Assembly: GCF_005889725.1 (NCBI RefSeq)
Contig: NZ_VCKX01000020.1
Coordinates: forward strand, 1-64,000
Reading direction: 5' to 3'
DNA: 64,000 bases
Origin: Nonomuraea zeae
Lineage (GTDB): Bacteria > Actinomycetota > Actinomycetes > Streptosporangiales > Streptosporangiaceae
Shown: positions 28,281 through 37,638 of the stretch, one piece after another
How positions within the stretch are numbered: the stretch's first letter is position 1
Layout: each line of letters begins with the position of its first letter
Made by a program: the position numbers and the translations under genes
Notes under the pieces: model-generated
The model's input: the letters and a program-made list of their open reading frames with translations, nothing else
Told to the model about the DNA's origin: nothing
Database searches by the model: none

Positions 28281-28747
28281 GCATGCCGCGAAGCTGCGCG
28301 GCAGAGTCGGAGCCGGCCGGAGGGACCCTCGATCTTCCCCGGCTTCGATCTCTGACCCGGCGTAGTACGGCGTTGCACGACACGCCTGACGGCGTGGCGA
28401 TCTCGTGGTCCAGCCAACCAGCGCCGGCATTCGCGGCCGGCATCGGAGCCGGGGCCCAAACGTCTGGGCGATCACTTCACGCTCGAACCTGTTAGCGGGA
28501 GGATCCGCGTAACGGTTGGCCGTCTTGAGCCCGAGCTCGGCGCGCGGGCCTGGCAGGGCCTCGCTTCGGTGATGGTGGGCCGGCGCGGTGCGTGTCCCCC
28601 GTACGGCCACAACGTCACGTCTTCTCCCCGGCAGGCCGTCAAAGTCATCTCGACCACGTCCGCGGCGCCCTGCGACGAGTCGCGGCGGCACACGCATACG
28701 CTGTGACCCGGCCCTGTGCCGGGCGGCCTGGGCCCTGTCCCGGATCG
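28281..28747. other. Intergenic stretch between convergent genes
   Basis: No intact gene or strong hairpin found. Short frames on both strands lack recognisable motifs. Confidence 0.45.
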
Positions 28748-30145
28748 TCAGCCCTTCAGCCGGCCCGCCACCCGCTTCGCCAGGTCTCGCATGCTTTCGC
28801 ACTGCTCGCCGGCATTAACGCTGGCCGCGGGCAGCTCGGGATCGGTCATGGAGAAGATCGCCACGAACCGGCCTTGACGGATCACCAGCGCGCCTGCCGG
28901 TCGCGCGTATTTCCTGGTCACGCAGTAGGCGTTCGCGGCCAATGCGGCCTTCAACGGCTTTCCCGCCTCAGCTCGCCGGCCGATGGCCATCGCGTGGTCG
29001 GCGGCGGCATCGGCGGTGTAGCTGGTGATGGCCATCGTGAGTGTGTGCCGGTCGACCGCGTCCTCGCCGCTGAACCTCTTGCATTCGGTGTAGGTGTAAG
29101 CGTATTCCATGGGGTCGGCGATGCCCGTCCCTCCGCTGCTGAAGTCCGTACGGCCAACCGCCGAGCCGAATATCTCCTCCACGAACGGCGCCGGCGGCTG
29201 GCCGAAGTGCGTGTGGAAGTCCTCGGCCCGGAGCGCGGCGCAAGGTGAAGCAGGCTCAGAGGTGAGCAGCGGGCTGTCGTAGATGACGGCCGGGGTCCCT
29301 GTGGGACTGAGCGACACTCTCCTCAGATTTCTGGCGACCGTAGTCAGCACGGCCTGTTCAAGCCGGCTGGCATCGGCGCCGCGGGGCAGCATCATCGTCA
29401 GCCGCGCCGCCGTCTTGCCCAGCCGTAGCCCGTATCTGAGATAGACGGTTGCTTCGTCCATCCCGTAGGTATTGCCTTGTCGTACCGAGACATCTGCGAT
29501 GGCGGGCCGGGTGCGGTATCGCTTGAATTCGTACACCATCGCCGAGGGCGTCGTGTACGCCTCCTGGAATACCTCGATCTCCACGTGCCCCTTCGGCTCG
29601 ATCAGGTATCGACAGGAATTGGGCGGGGTGACCGGGAAGAAGAGCTGACTGCCCTTGTCCACATCCCCACGGCCCTGGCCGTCGAAAACGGAGCGATGGT
29701 AGGCGGCTCCCAGCGGGTTGGGAATGAGGAGCAGCCCATGGTTTTTCAGCTCAGCGAGGGTCAGGAGCGCGCAGGCCGGGATCACCGGCGTGCCGCCGTA
29801 TCGCAGGGGCACCGGGCTTGCTCGTTCCACCAGCGGCGCGGGGTCGGCTATCCCGTCGGAAATGTCGCGGTAGCCCTTACGGGGGACCGTCCGTAGCTTG
29901 GTGTCATCCGTGCTGGCCTCCTGCGATTTCGTGGTGGACGGAGCCACCAGCCGCCACCCGGTGTATCCCTTCACCAGGACGCCTGCGACGATGCCGAGAG
30001 CGATGACGAGGACGGCCGCCAGCCCTGCGGCGATGAGCCATGCTGCCAGCCCGCTGCGCCGTCGGCGCCTCGGTGGTCCGCCAGGGAACGGGGGCGGTGG
30101 GGGGTACGCTCCTCGCGGGCGCGGACCGTTGGGCCGGTGTGCCAC
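28748..30145 (-). CDS. Membrane-anchored protein with two DUF3558-like domains
   Basis: The 465-residue protein has a Pro-rich, Arg-rich cytoplasmic N-terminus (PPPPPFPGGPPRRRRRSG), one membrane helix (LAAWLIAAGLAAVLVIALGIVAG) and a large outer part. That part contains two similar units, each opening with a Cys followed by a helix (CALLTLAELKNHGL; CAALRAEDFHTHFG) and with a later Cys (NSCRYLI; TECKRFSG), the pattern of DUF3558-type exported proteins. It probably sits on the outer face of the membrane. Function unknown. It is divergent from an ECF sigma factor gene. The DUF3558 link is by pattern only. Confidence 0.7.
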   Translation of the reverse strand: MAHRPNGPRPRGAYPPPPPFPGGPPRRRRRSGLAAWLIAAGLAAVLVIALGIVAGVLVKGYTGWRLVAPSTTKSQEASTDDTKLRTVPRKGYRDISDGIADPAPLVERASPVPLRYGGTPVIPACALLTLAELKNHGLLLIPNPLGAAYHRSVFDGQGRGDVDKGSQLFFPVTPPNSCRYLIEPKGHVEIEVFQEAYTTPSAMVYEFKRYRTRPAIADVSVRQGNTYGMDEATVYLRYGLRLGKTAARLTMMLPRGADASRLEQAVLTTVARNLRRVSLSPTGTPAVIYDSPLLTSEPASPCAALRAEDFHTHFGQPPAPFVEEIFGSAVGRTDFSSGGTGIADPMEYAYTYTECKRFSGEDAVDRHTLTMAITSYTADAAADHAMAIGRRAEAGKPLKAALAANAYCVTRKYARPAGALVIRQGRFVAIFSMTDPELPAASVNAGEQCESMRDLAKRVAGRLKG

Positions 30146-30414
30146 GTCATTGCCTACATTCGATGATCAACGCTGCCGGGCCGTGCTCAGAGGAGGCTGA
30201 CAGCACAAGCCCCGTCGTTGCCAGCGGCAGCGCTGCCGAACAGCGCCATATTTCTGCCAGGTGGGTCGTTGGCGTTCAGGTTGCAGGCGTCATCCCCGCT
30301 CGCCGCCATGGAGGCGGTGCGATCGCATCGGCACGCCGCAGGCAACACCTACGCGACGGCGCCACCGATACGCGTACCCGTCCGCTGTCACTGCTCATAG
30401 CGACCTGCAACATT

Positions 30415-30458
30415 CCGTGTGGTGCCGGACACCTACCTAGGTGTCCGGCACCACACGG
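30415..30458. promoter_or_regulatory. Perfect 21-bp inverted repeat just before the sigma-factor ribosome-binding site
   Basis: CCGTGTGGTGCCGGACACCTA (21 bp from 30415) is exactly mirrored at 30438-30458, separated by only CC. The repeat ends 1 bp before the AAGGAG of the sigma gene. It lies between divergent genes, so it is not a terminator for either; it may be a DNA operator or a leader hairpin limiting translation. Confidence 0.75.
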
Positions 30459-30470
30459 CAAGGAGACTCT

Positions 30471-30983
30471 GTGACACACCGTGACCGCTTCGAAGCGGTC
30501 TATGACACCTACTACCCGGCGATATACCGGTACGCCGCGCGCCGTGCCGGCTCCCCCGACGACGCCGCGGACGTCATCTCCGAGACGTTCCTCACCCTCT
30601 GGCGGCGCATCGGCGATGTGCCCGAAGGCGAGGAAGCACTGCTGTGGCTGTACGGCGTGGCCCGGCGCGTGCTGGCCAACCAGAAGCGTGGCGCTTCCCG
30701 CAGGGCCGTGCTCGCCGAACGGCTGCGTAGCGAACTGGCAGCCTTCCGGCCGGTCAAGCTGATCGATCTGGACCATGTCCGCACCGCGTTCGAGGAGTTG
30801 CCCGAGCGTGACCGTGAAGTCTTGGCGCTGGCCTGCTGGGAGGGCCTGACCGGCGAGCAGATCGCCAAGGTCGTGGGATGTACGGCTATCGCCGCCCGGC
30901 CCCGGCTGCATCGGGCGCGTAAACGGCTGGCGGCGGCGCTGGAGCGGCAGGCGTCCTTGACGATCGCGATGGGGGAAGCATGA
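30471..30983 (+). CDS. ECF-type RNA polymerase sigma factor
   Basis: The 170-residue protein has region 2 (FEAVYDTYYPAIYRYAARR, DAADVISETFLTLWRRI) and region 4 (AFEELPERDREVLALACWEGLTGEQIAKVVGCTAIAARPRLHRARKRL). The GTG start follows AAGGAG by 5 bp. It directs RNA polymerase to a small regulon, usually including its own operon. The stop overlaps the next start (ATGA), so the CU044_5270 protein is translationally coupled and is the likely modulator. The long inverted repeat upstream suggests special control of synthesis. Confidence 0.92.
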   Translation: MTHRDRFEAVYDTYYPAIYRYAARRAGSPDDAADVISETFLTLWRRIGDVPEGEEALLWLYGVARRVLANQKRGASRRAVLAERLRSELAAFRPVKLIDLDHVRTAFEELPERDREVLALACWEGLTGEQIAKVVGCTAIAARPRLHRARKRLAAALERQASLTIAMGEA

Positions 30984-32047
30984 GTGACATCGACAACGTG
31001 GTCAGGGCCATCGATCCGGCACCGAACGCGCCGGATCAGGGACACGGGGCGCGCCAGCTGCGTGAGGCCATCATGGCGACCCCGGTGCGTCCGCGTCGGA
31101 TGACCCGGCGCCTGACGTGGCGGACCGGCTCCATGGGGCTCGCCGTAGCCGCCGCTGTGGCCGCCGCTGTGGCCGCGACAATGGCGGTCTTGGGCCGGAG
31201 CGTCCCCGCTCCCCCGCCTTCGCCTCCGGCCACCCCCGACGGCGCCTCCCTGTCGGGCGTCTCACTCTTGCTGGTCGCCGCCGCCAAGGCCGAAGCCGCC
31301 CCGGAAGGGGCCTACTGGCACCTCAAGGAGCTGTACACGAGGCGGGGGCCCTGGCCGTTCAGCAGGAACGGCATCATCTACCGCCTGGAGACCTCAAGCA
31401 TCTCCGAGCGGTGGGTGGACACAGACGGCCGAGGCTGGATCGGTTACAGGCAACTGGCCGCACGCCCCCTGGACCTGGAGGCGTGGCGCCGGGACGGCTC
31501 GCCGACCGAATGGGCCATCGGCAAGGACGGCGGTGTCTACACCACCTCCCCCGGCAAGGGCACGCTCATCCGGCTCAAGAGGAAGCAGAAGCTGCACTGG
31601 AGTGCCATGCCCTTGACCTTGCAGCAGGTCCAGGCGCTGCCCGCCGACCCGGAAGCGCTGAAGAAGCGGGCCGCCGAGGCGATCCTCAGCGATCAGGATT
31701 TCGTCGGTTCGGTCGCGGACGGCCTGCCACCCACCCTGGCCGACCTCCTGTACCAGCTGCCCGCCTCCCCGCAGGTGCGCAGCGCCGCCTACCAGGCGCT
31801 GGCGACACTGCCCACGGTACGGGTCGAGGGCCCGACCACCGACCCGCTGGGGCGGCCGGGCCTCGCCGTGACCTTCCCGATCCAGAACGGCCGGTCCGCA
31901 CGGACCAGACTGATCATCGACCTTGAGACCTCCAAGGTCCTGGCCGTCGATGTCATCGGCATGCCGGCGAAGAACGGCGATGGAGCCGGGGTGGTACTGG
32001 AGTCCGGCTGGACCGGCATCAAGCCATCTCCTCCCGCGGCCGAGTGA
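30980..32047 (+). CDS. CU044_5270 family membrane protein (sigma-factor partner)
   Basis: Of 355 residues, the first 45 are cytoplasmic, followed by one membrane helix (GSMGLAVAAAVAAAVAATMAVL) and an outer domain with the family marks APEGAYWHLKELYT, QVQALPADPEALKKR, LADLLYQLPASPQVRSAAYQALATLP and the C-terminal TRLIIDLETSKVLAVD. Members nearly always follow an ECF sigma factor and are thought to act as anti-sigma or sensor proteins, though this is inferred from gene order. It overlaps the sigma gene by 4 bp. A GC-rich hairpin follows. Confidence 0.88.
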   Translation: MSDIDNVVRAIDPAPNAPDQGHGARQLREAIMATPVRPRRMTRRLTWRTGSMGLAVAAAVAAAVAATMAVLGRSVPAPPPSPPATPDGASLSGVSLLLVAAAKAEAAPEGAYWHLKELYTRRGPWPFSRNGIIYRLETSSISERWVDTDGRGWIGYRQLAARPLDLEAWRRDGSPTEWAIGKDGGVYTTSPGKGTLIRLKRKQKLHWSAMPLTLQQVQALPADPEALKKRAAEAILSDQDFVGSVADGLPPTLADLLYQLPASPQVRSAAYQALATLPTVRVEGPTTDPLGRPGLAVTFPIQNGRSARTRLIIDLETSKVLAVDVIGMPAKNGDGAGVVLESGWTGIKPSPPAAE

Positions 32048-32049
32048 TC

Positions 32050-32067
32050 GCCGCCGGGCCGGGCGGC
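32050..32067 (+). terminator. Short GC hairpin after the first sigma operon
   Basis: GCCGCC (32050-32055) pairs with GGCGGC (32062-32067) with a 6-nt loop, starting 2 bp after the stop codon. Confidence 0.45.
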
Positions 32068-32102
32068 CGGGTTTCGATGGGTTGCATCAAGGCCGCTGTT
32101 GC

Positions 32103-32388
32103 CTACTCGTGCGGCACGGGGGTGGTGATGATCCCTCCTAAAAGCGGCTCGCCTTGCACCATCTCTTGGTCGAGCAGCACTCCGGAGATGCGGCTGGCCA
32201 GTGCGAGGGCAGGCGCCACCGAGTCGGACAGGTATTGGAGGCCGGTGCCAGCCGGCTCCGGATCCAAGCCGAGTTCGCGCATGTGCTCATTCAGCGCGTC
32301 GGGTCGGGCGCCCCACCGCTCTCGGGGTGTTTGCGGGCGGAAAGCGGTACGTTCCTCGCCGTCGACGGCATGCGCGAAAGGAAACCTT
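32103..32388 (-). pseudogene. DUF6461-like protein, C-terminal fragment
   Basis: The minus strand reads FAHAVDGEERTAFRPQTP, RWGARPDALNEHMRELGLDP, PALALASRISGVLLDQEMV and a stop at 32103. This matches the end of actinobacterial DUF6461 proteins (a field such as FxxYFPxxRxGxDPDxL, then ALALAxxxTGVxLT). A TGA near 32390 closes the frame upstream and no N-terminal part was found. The family name is from memory of its conserved pattern. Confidence 0.55.
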
Positions 32389-32495
32389 GATCAGGGAAAC
32401 GCGAACACTCTTGGGGCTATCGGAGAAGAAGGGACGATGGATTCGCGCGAGAGAAGGCGGCCGATGACACCCAGTGCGACGGCGAGAGCCGTGAC

Positions 32496-33071
32496 ATGAC
32501 CCAAGCGACGCAACAGGCGACTGACGCCGAGCTCATCGAATGCTCCTTACAACAGCCGGACTGCTTCGCCGCACTGTTCCACCGCCACTACTCGTCGATC
32601 CACGGCTACGCCGAGCGGCGGTTGTCGCGCCCGCTGGCCGATGACATCGCCGCCGAGACGTTCCTGATCGCGTTCGACCGGCGTGACACCTATGACCTGG
32701 CCCGGCCGGACGCACGGCCTTGGCTGTACGGGATCGCCTCGAACCTGATCTCACGCCACCACCGGGCGGAGATCCGGCAGTACCGGGCGCTGGCCAGGAC
32801 GGACCCGGGGGAGGTCGGTGAGGACCACGCCGAACGAGTTGCGGACTCGCTCGACGCCTCCACCGACCGTGGTCGGCTGGCGGCGGCGCTGGCCGAGTTG
32901 CCGGCCGAGGAGCGGGATGTGCTGCTGCTGGTCGCCTGGGCCGAGTTGAGCTCCGACGAGGTCGGCAGAGCGCTCGGCGTGCCCGCTGGCACGGTCCGCT
33001 CGCGGCTGCACCGGGCCCGTACGAAGATCCGCGCCGTGCTCGATTCGGCGCTCACCAGGAAGGAGCGTTGA
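32496..33071 (+). CDS. ECF-type RNA polymerase sigma factor
   Basis: The 191-residue protein shows region 2 (CFAALFHRHYSSIHGYAERRL, LADDIAAETFLIAFDRRDTYD, ARPWLYGIASNLISRHHR) and region 4 (ALAELPAEERDVLLLVAWAELSSDEVGRALGVPAGTVRSRLHRARTKI). It is more typical in sequence than the sigma factor at 30471 and belongs to the group paired with CU044_5270 proteins. The next gene starts 3 bp after its stop. Upstream lies a gene fragment rather than a promoter I can identify. Confidence 0.93.
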   Translation: MTQATQQATDAELIECSLQQPDCFAALFHRHYSSIHGYAERRLSRPLADDIAAETFLIAFDRRDTYDLARPDARPWLYGIASNLISRHHRAEIRQYRALARTDPGEVGEDHAERVADSLDASTDRGRLAAALAELPAEERDVLLLVAWAELSSDEVGRALGVPAGTVRSRLHRARTKIRAVLDSALTRKER

Positions 33072-33073
33072 TC

Positions 33074-34117
33074 ATGGGCGAGTACTCGCAGGCCGATCTG
33101 GAGGCACTGCGCCAGGCCTGGCCACAGCCTGCCCCGCCATCGCCTGATGCCCACGCTGCCGCCCGGGACGCACTCCTCCGGCGGGCTATGGCGGCGGCGC
33201 CTCCGCGGGCCGGTCGCGTTCGCCTGCCCAGGACGGGGCGGCGGGCCGTCACGATCGGCATGCTCGCTGCCGTGATCTCGGCGATCGCTCTGGTGCTCGA
33301 CCCCGCGGAAGTCGAGGCGCCACGCTCGATCATGCCCGGCATGGGGGTGCCGGCCGCCAACGCGCAGGCCGTGCTCGGCCGGGCCGCCGAGGTCGCCGGA
33401 GACCGCGCGTTCACCGCCCCCCGCCCTGACCAGTGGGTCTACATCGAGACCCGCGTGCGGGGCGTCGGGAAGGCCGCCCGGGGCGAGGTGCAGACCCCGC
33501 GAACGCCGCTGGAGACCAGCGTGGACCGGGCATGGACCCGGGCCGACGGCAAAGAAGTAGCCCTCTTCGAGGACGGCAAGCTGGTTCGCTCGCCTACCGG
33601 CGGCGGCATGCCTCCCGTGGACTATGCCACGGTGGCGGCGCTCCCCACGGATCCCGATGCGCTGCTGGCCTGGATGTACGCCAATATGGGCGGTCTGCAA
33701 GATTCCGAGGAGGACCGGCACAACTGGGCTTACCTGCTTCTTGGCTCACTGCTGGCCCAGAACCTGGTGCCTCCGGTGCAGGAGGCGGCCGTCTACGGGG
33801 CCATGGCCAAGATCCCCGGGGTGACGGTGACCCCGGACGCCGTCGACGTCGATGGGCGGCCGGCGGTGGCGGTGGCCCGTGTCGAAGACGGCTGGGTGAG
33901 CCACGAACTGCTGCTCGACCGCTCCACCTACACCTACCTGGGCGAGCGTGCGATCGCCAGCGCCGACTACACCGCCCCGGAGCCAGGCACCCACCTGGAG
34001 GAGGGCCAGAAGATGATCAACATGGGGCCTTCCTACACGATCAAGAAGGGGACGATCATGACGCTCGCTGTCCGTCTGAACATCGGGGTCACCGATCGGC
34101 CTGGGGTGAGGCCCTGA
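33074..34117 (+). CDS. CU044_5270 family membrane protein (sigma-factor partner)
   Basis: The 347-residue protein starts at ATG 33074, 8 bp after AAGGAG; an in-frame TTG at 33068 is less likely. It has a cytoplasmic N-terminus, a single helix (RAVTIGMLAAVISAIALVLD) and the outer domain QAVLGRAAEVAGDRAFTAPRPDQWVYIETR, ALPTDPDALLAWMYANMG, QEAAVYGAMAKIPGV, LLDRSTYTYLGERAI. The layout is the same as the protein at 30980 but the sequence differs, so these are two separate sigma/partner pairs, not a recent duplication. The stop overlaps the next frame (CTGA). Confidence 0.88.
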   Translation: MGEYSQADLEALRQAWPQPAPPSPDAHAAARDALLRRAMAAAPPRAGRVRLPRTGRRAVTIGMLAAVISAIALVLDPAEVEAPRSIMPGMGVPAANAQAVLGRAAEVAGDRAFTAPRPDQWVYIETRVRGVGKAARGEVQTPRTPLETSVDRAWTRADGKEVALFEDGKLVRSPTGGGMPPVDYATVAALPTDPDALLAWMYANMGGLQDSEEDRHNWAYLLLGSLLAQNLVPPVQEAAVYGAMAKIPGVTVTPDAVDVDGRPAVAVARVEDGWVSHELLLDRSTYTYLGERAIASADYTAPEPGTHLEEGQKMINMGPSYTIKKGTIMTLAVRLNIGVTDRPGVRP

Positions 34118-34500
34118 GCCGTGGTCGCCAGCGCGGGTGGGCGCTGGCCGCGGCGTCGCTGCTGCTGGCGCTCCCCTCGGCCGCCAATCTGGCCAGTGGG
34201 CTCACCTTGATCTGGACGCCATGGCTCCCGTTGCCACTGCTCGACCTGCTGGCGCGAAGGGGACTGCTCGACGTGTGGCTGGTAGCGGATCTCCTCGCCG
34301 CCTCGGGCGCCCTGGGGGCGGCCGGGATAGCAGCGCACGTCGCGCGGGAACGGACCGCCAGCACGCTGCTGCTTGCCGCGGTTTCGGCGATCAGCCTCGC
34401 CGTCGCCATGATCGGAGGTGGCTGGCTCCCCGCATAGTACGGCGTGGCATACGCCGCGGCGCTGATGCTGCTGCGAACCTTCCGGCGGGCACGGCTCTGA
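34114..34500 (+). pseudogene. Small integral membrane protein with an in-frame amber codon
   Basis: The frame gives three to four membrane helices (WALAAASLLLALPSAANLAS, WLPLPLLDLLA, VADLLAASGALGAAGIAAHV, TLLLAAVSAISLAVAMIGG), then TAG at 34435, and after it AYAAALMLLRTFRRARL with a TGA at 34498. Hydrophobicity continues smoothly across the TAG and the natural basic tail follows, so the stop looks like a point mutation. No ATG or GTG start lies in this frame nearby; a CTG at 34114 overlapping the previous stop is the best placed. It would be the third gene of the sigma operon. Confidence 0.6.
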
Positions 34501-35082
34501 TCAAGTGTGAGACGACGTTTGATGTGACGACGATCGAGGGTTTGGCATCACGCTCGTGAGTATCGTCCGACAGGCACGATGCCGTTCCGCAGGTCAGCGC
34601 ATGTCGCTTCCGACAACTTCGAGCGGAAAGGACGCCGGGTTCCGGTGCACTTGGCCAGGCAGGTGGTGGCCTTCGCGCAGATGTTTCTTATGCCTCACCG
34701 ATTCCGGCTGGGTGTGAGGTAGTGGGGCGGGCGGTGCGGGGCGTTCCACGGGCGGCGCAGATCCTCGGCCAGGCGAGTTGGGTGTGCGCGACGATGATCA
34801 GTCAGGTCCAACGGGTCTGCGGCTTCACGCGTGCGAATGTTGGGGACGGTCCAGCGCGAGCAGCGGCCCCAGGCGCTTGGTGATCCGGCGGCGCAAGACA
34901 CTACGGGCGCCCTCTGCCGCAGCCCTTTCCCGGGCTGTCTCCGCCTCGTTCCCGCACGATTCGCACCAGCCGCTCGGACCGGTTCATCCGCAGCTCAGCG
35001 AAGTTTCCACCCACAATGGATCAGCTCGCAACGCCCCATCTATACACGGAAGACGCCACTCCATCACTTTTTGCAACAATTC
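34501..35082. other. Gap with no intact gene
   Basis: One minus-strand stretch near 34840-34950 (ETARERAAAEGARSVLRRRITKRLG) has coding character but no start or stop in register and I do not recognise it. The rest has no visible feature. Confidence 0.4.
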
Positions 35083-37638
35083 TTAGATCAGCCGACGGCC
35101 CACCACTCTCCGTGTCCCGGCAATTCCCCCGGCCACCAGCGCGGTCAGCAACGGCACCCCGAACGCGAACGCCGCGATGAACAGCCAGGGGATCTCGATG
35201 GTCGTGGGTCCAGGAGCGGAGGAGAGGCTCTCCATCGCGTGGAACGAGGTCTCGTAGCCCATGGGCCAGGACAGCGCGATCCCGGCGACGAGCCCGGCCA
35301 CCGTGCCGACCGCGACGCCCAGCCCCGCGACGTACCCGGCGTGCCCGGCCACCACCAGCCGCCTGATGCGTGGCGGCGCGCCGGTCGCCGACATGGTGTC
35401 CAGGTCGCGCCGCATGTCGGCCGTGGCGAGCCCGGTGGCCGCGAGTGTGCCGCCGAGCACCAACATCGTGGCGATCCCCAGCAGGATGGGGAGTCCGACC
35501 TGTGTGAACGCTTCGTCAGGGCCGGTCTCAGCCCGGATCATGATCCGTTCCGCGTACGGTGTGAGATTGCGGTGCACCTGTGCGAGGTTCGCCGGATCGT
35601 GCATGGTGTACAGGCGCCGTTCCTTGGCTCGCAGGCCCAGTGAGGTCAGCGCGGCGGGAGGGATCACGGCGCCGCGCACTCTCGGGTCGGCCGGTGTCGC
35701 CAGCACGGCGGGGACCTGCTTGGGCGCAGGGCGGGGGTCGGTCGTCCCCTCAGCCGGGTCGAGTTCCACGGTTGCCATGCCGTTTTTGATTAGATCGGGG
35801 GCGAAGACCACGATCGTGCCCGCGGCCAGCGCCGTTGCGGCCTGGCCATCGGGCCGTCCCTGGATGAACGCGAGCAAGCGAGTGTCGCCGACCAGCGGTT
35901 CACTGCGTTCCCTGGAGACCTGGCAGGGGACATCGCAGTCAGGCACGAGGCGGATGGTCAGCTCACGGCCTTGGGCGTCCGTGGGGGCCTGGCCGGCGAC
36001 CAGCCGAGCCCCCTTCATCTCCTTCTGGGCCGCCGTCTTGAGCTCGGCCCAGCCTTGATCGTCCAGGTCGAAGGCGCCGATCTCCACGGTGCCGGTCGGG
36101 ACTTGCGCGAAGTGAGCGGCCTCGTGCCCGGCTTCGGCGCCGGTGAGGCCGATGCTGAAGGCGACGGCCATCGTGGTGACAGCCATGACCGCCGCCGCGG
36201 CGGACGCCGTACGGGATCGGTGACGAGAGGCGTCCCGAACCGACAGGCGCAGCGGGAGCGGCAGGCGGTGGGCGAGCCGGCCGGTGCGCCGCACCAGCCA
36301 CGGCATGAGCGCGACCAGCCCCAGCACGACCAGCCCCACAGCCGCCACGGTCAGCGACCCGTCGCCGCGCAGGCTCAACCACGTGACGACCATCCCGAGC
36401 GCCACACAGGCCAGACCGAGTACAGGACGGCCTGCCCGATCGCGCACCGTACCCTCGCGTCCGGCCAGCACTTGGGCAGGGCTCTGGCGGGCGGCCTGCA
36501 CGGCCGGCACGACGGCGGCGATCAACCCGCTGACCACGCCCAAGGCGGCCACACCGGCGACAGCCGCCCACGGAACCTCGACGGGGCCGAGCGTGCCCGT
36601 CCATTGCCCGGCCAGCGGAGCCACGGCCAGCGCTCCCCCAACGCCGAACACGGCCCCCGCCAGCGCCGCCGCGCCTCCGATTACCAGGCCATCGGCCAGC
36701 ACGATGGCCCGCAGGTGCCGGCCCGAGCCGCCCTGGGCCGCGATCACGGCCAGCTCCCGGCGCCGCCGCCGCAGACCCACGGCGAATGCGGGCCCCGCCA
36801 GCAGCACCGTCTCCATGACGATGAAGACGACGGCGAGTGCGATCATGATCGGGCCGTCGCCATCCGGGATCTCATAGTGCGGATCGGAGGGCGGGTTCTC
36901 GACCACCGCTCGCGCATGGACGACCAGCCCGTGGCCGTTCAGCCGCTGGATCTGCGGCCAGTCGAGCGGCGCAGTGGCATCGACGAGCCAGCCCGTACCG
37001 CTCCCGTTACGCTTGTCCAGCAGGAGCACGCCACGGAAACCGGCCATCTCGGTGTGGGCGGGCCTGTTCGGATACGCGACCACGCCGACCACGCGCACCT
37101 GCGTCCTGCCCAGTGTCACGCTGATCGTGCCACCCAGCTTCACGCCCCGCTCAAGCAGCGCGGGCGTCACCACGACCTCATCTGGCGAAGCCGGGTACCG
37201 GCCCTGCACCAGGGGGCGCATGCCGCGCGCCATCGGGTCGCGCAGGTCCACCTCTATGGCCGACGCCTCGTCATAGCCGTCGCCGGTCAGGAATTTCACA
37301 CTGCCCTTGTCGTACGGCACGATCCTGCCTTTGACGAGCGCGGCGATCTGGGCCGTTGTCCACGGCGAGTCCGCGGCCCTTTCCTCCTTCTCTGGGTGGA
37401 TGCGGCGGAAGTCCTGCGCGACCCGCTGGTGGGGCTCGGTGCCGATCCGGGCGTCGGCACTACCCAGGCTGGCGGCCAGGTCCTCTCGATCGTTCACCTC
37501 GAGCGTCGCCCATCCCGTGAGCACGCCGGTGATGAGCAGCACCGGCAGGCCGATCATCACCATGATCAGCGCCGTGCGGCCTTTGAAGCGTCGCGCGCCC
37601 CTGCAGGAGATCCGCAGCGCGGCCACGAACGCGCTCAC
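35083..37638 (-). CDS. FtsX/MacB-type ABC transporter permease
   Basis: The GTG start at 37638 overlaps the stop of the ATPase remnant (GTGA), so the 851-residue reading from VSAFVAALRISCRG is preferred over the longer open frame. The order is one helix near residue 25 (TALIMVMIGLPVLLITGVLT), an outer domain, a first FtsX block (MIALAVVFIVMETVLLAGPAFAVGLRRRRRELAVIAAQGGS), a second after DASRHRSRTASAAAAVMAVTTM, and a final one (ILLGIATMLVLGGTLAATGLA). Proteins of this class move lipids, peptides or antibiotics outward, or signal in two-component modules, but need an ATPase, which here is broken. Confidence 0.88.
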   Translation of the reverse strand: MSAFVAALRISCRGARRFKGRTALIMVMIGLPVLLITGVLTGWATLEVNDREDLAASLGSADARIGTEPHQRVAQDFRRIHPEKEERAADSPWTTAQIAALVKGRIVPYDKGSVKFLTGDGYDEASAIEVDLRDPMARGMRPLVQGRYPASPDEVVVTPALLERGVKLGGTISVTLGRTQVRVVGVVAYPNRPAHTEMAGFRGVLLLDKRNGSGTGWLVDATAPLDWPQIQRLNGHGLVVHARAVVENPPSDPHYEIPDGDGPIMIALAVVFIVMETVLLAGPAFAVGLRRRRRELAVIAAQGGSGRHLRAIVLADGLVIGGAAALAGAVFGVGGALAVAPLAGQWTGTLGPVEVPWAAVAGVAALGVVSGLIAAVVPAVQAARQSPAQVLAGREGTVRDRAGRPVLGLACVALGMVVTWLSLRGDGSLTVAAVGLVVLGLVALMPWLVRRTGRLAHRLPLPLRLSVRDASRHRSRTASAAAAVMAVTTMAVAFSIGLTGAEAGHEAAHFAQVPTGTVEIGAFDLDDQGWAELKTAAQKEMKGARLVAGQAPTDAQGRELTIRLVPDCDVPCQVSRERSEPLVGDTRLLAFIQGRPDGQAATALAAGTIVVFAPDLIKNGMATVELDPAEGTTDPRPAPKQVPAVLATPADPRVRGAVIPPAALTSLGLRAKERRLYTMHDPANLAQVHRNLTPYAERIMIRAETGPDEAFTQVGLPILLGIATMLVLGGTLAATGLATADMRRDLDTMSATGAPPRIRRLVVAGHAGYVAGLGVAVGTVAGLVAGIALSWPMGYETSFHAMESLSSAPGPTTIEIPWLFIAAFAFGVPLLTALVAGGIAGTRRVVGRRLI

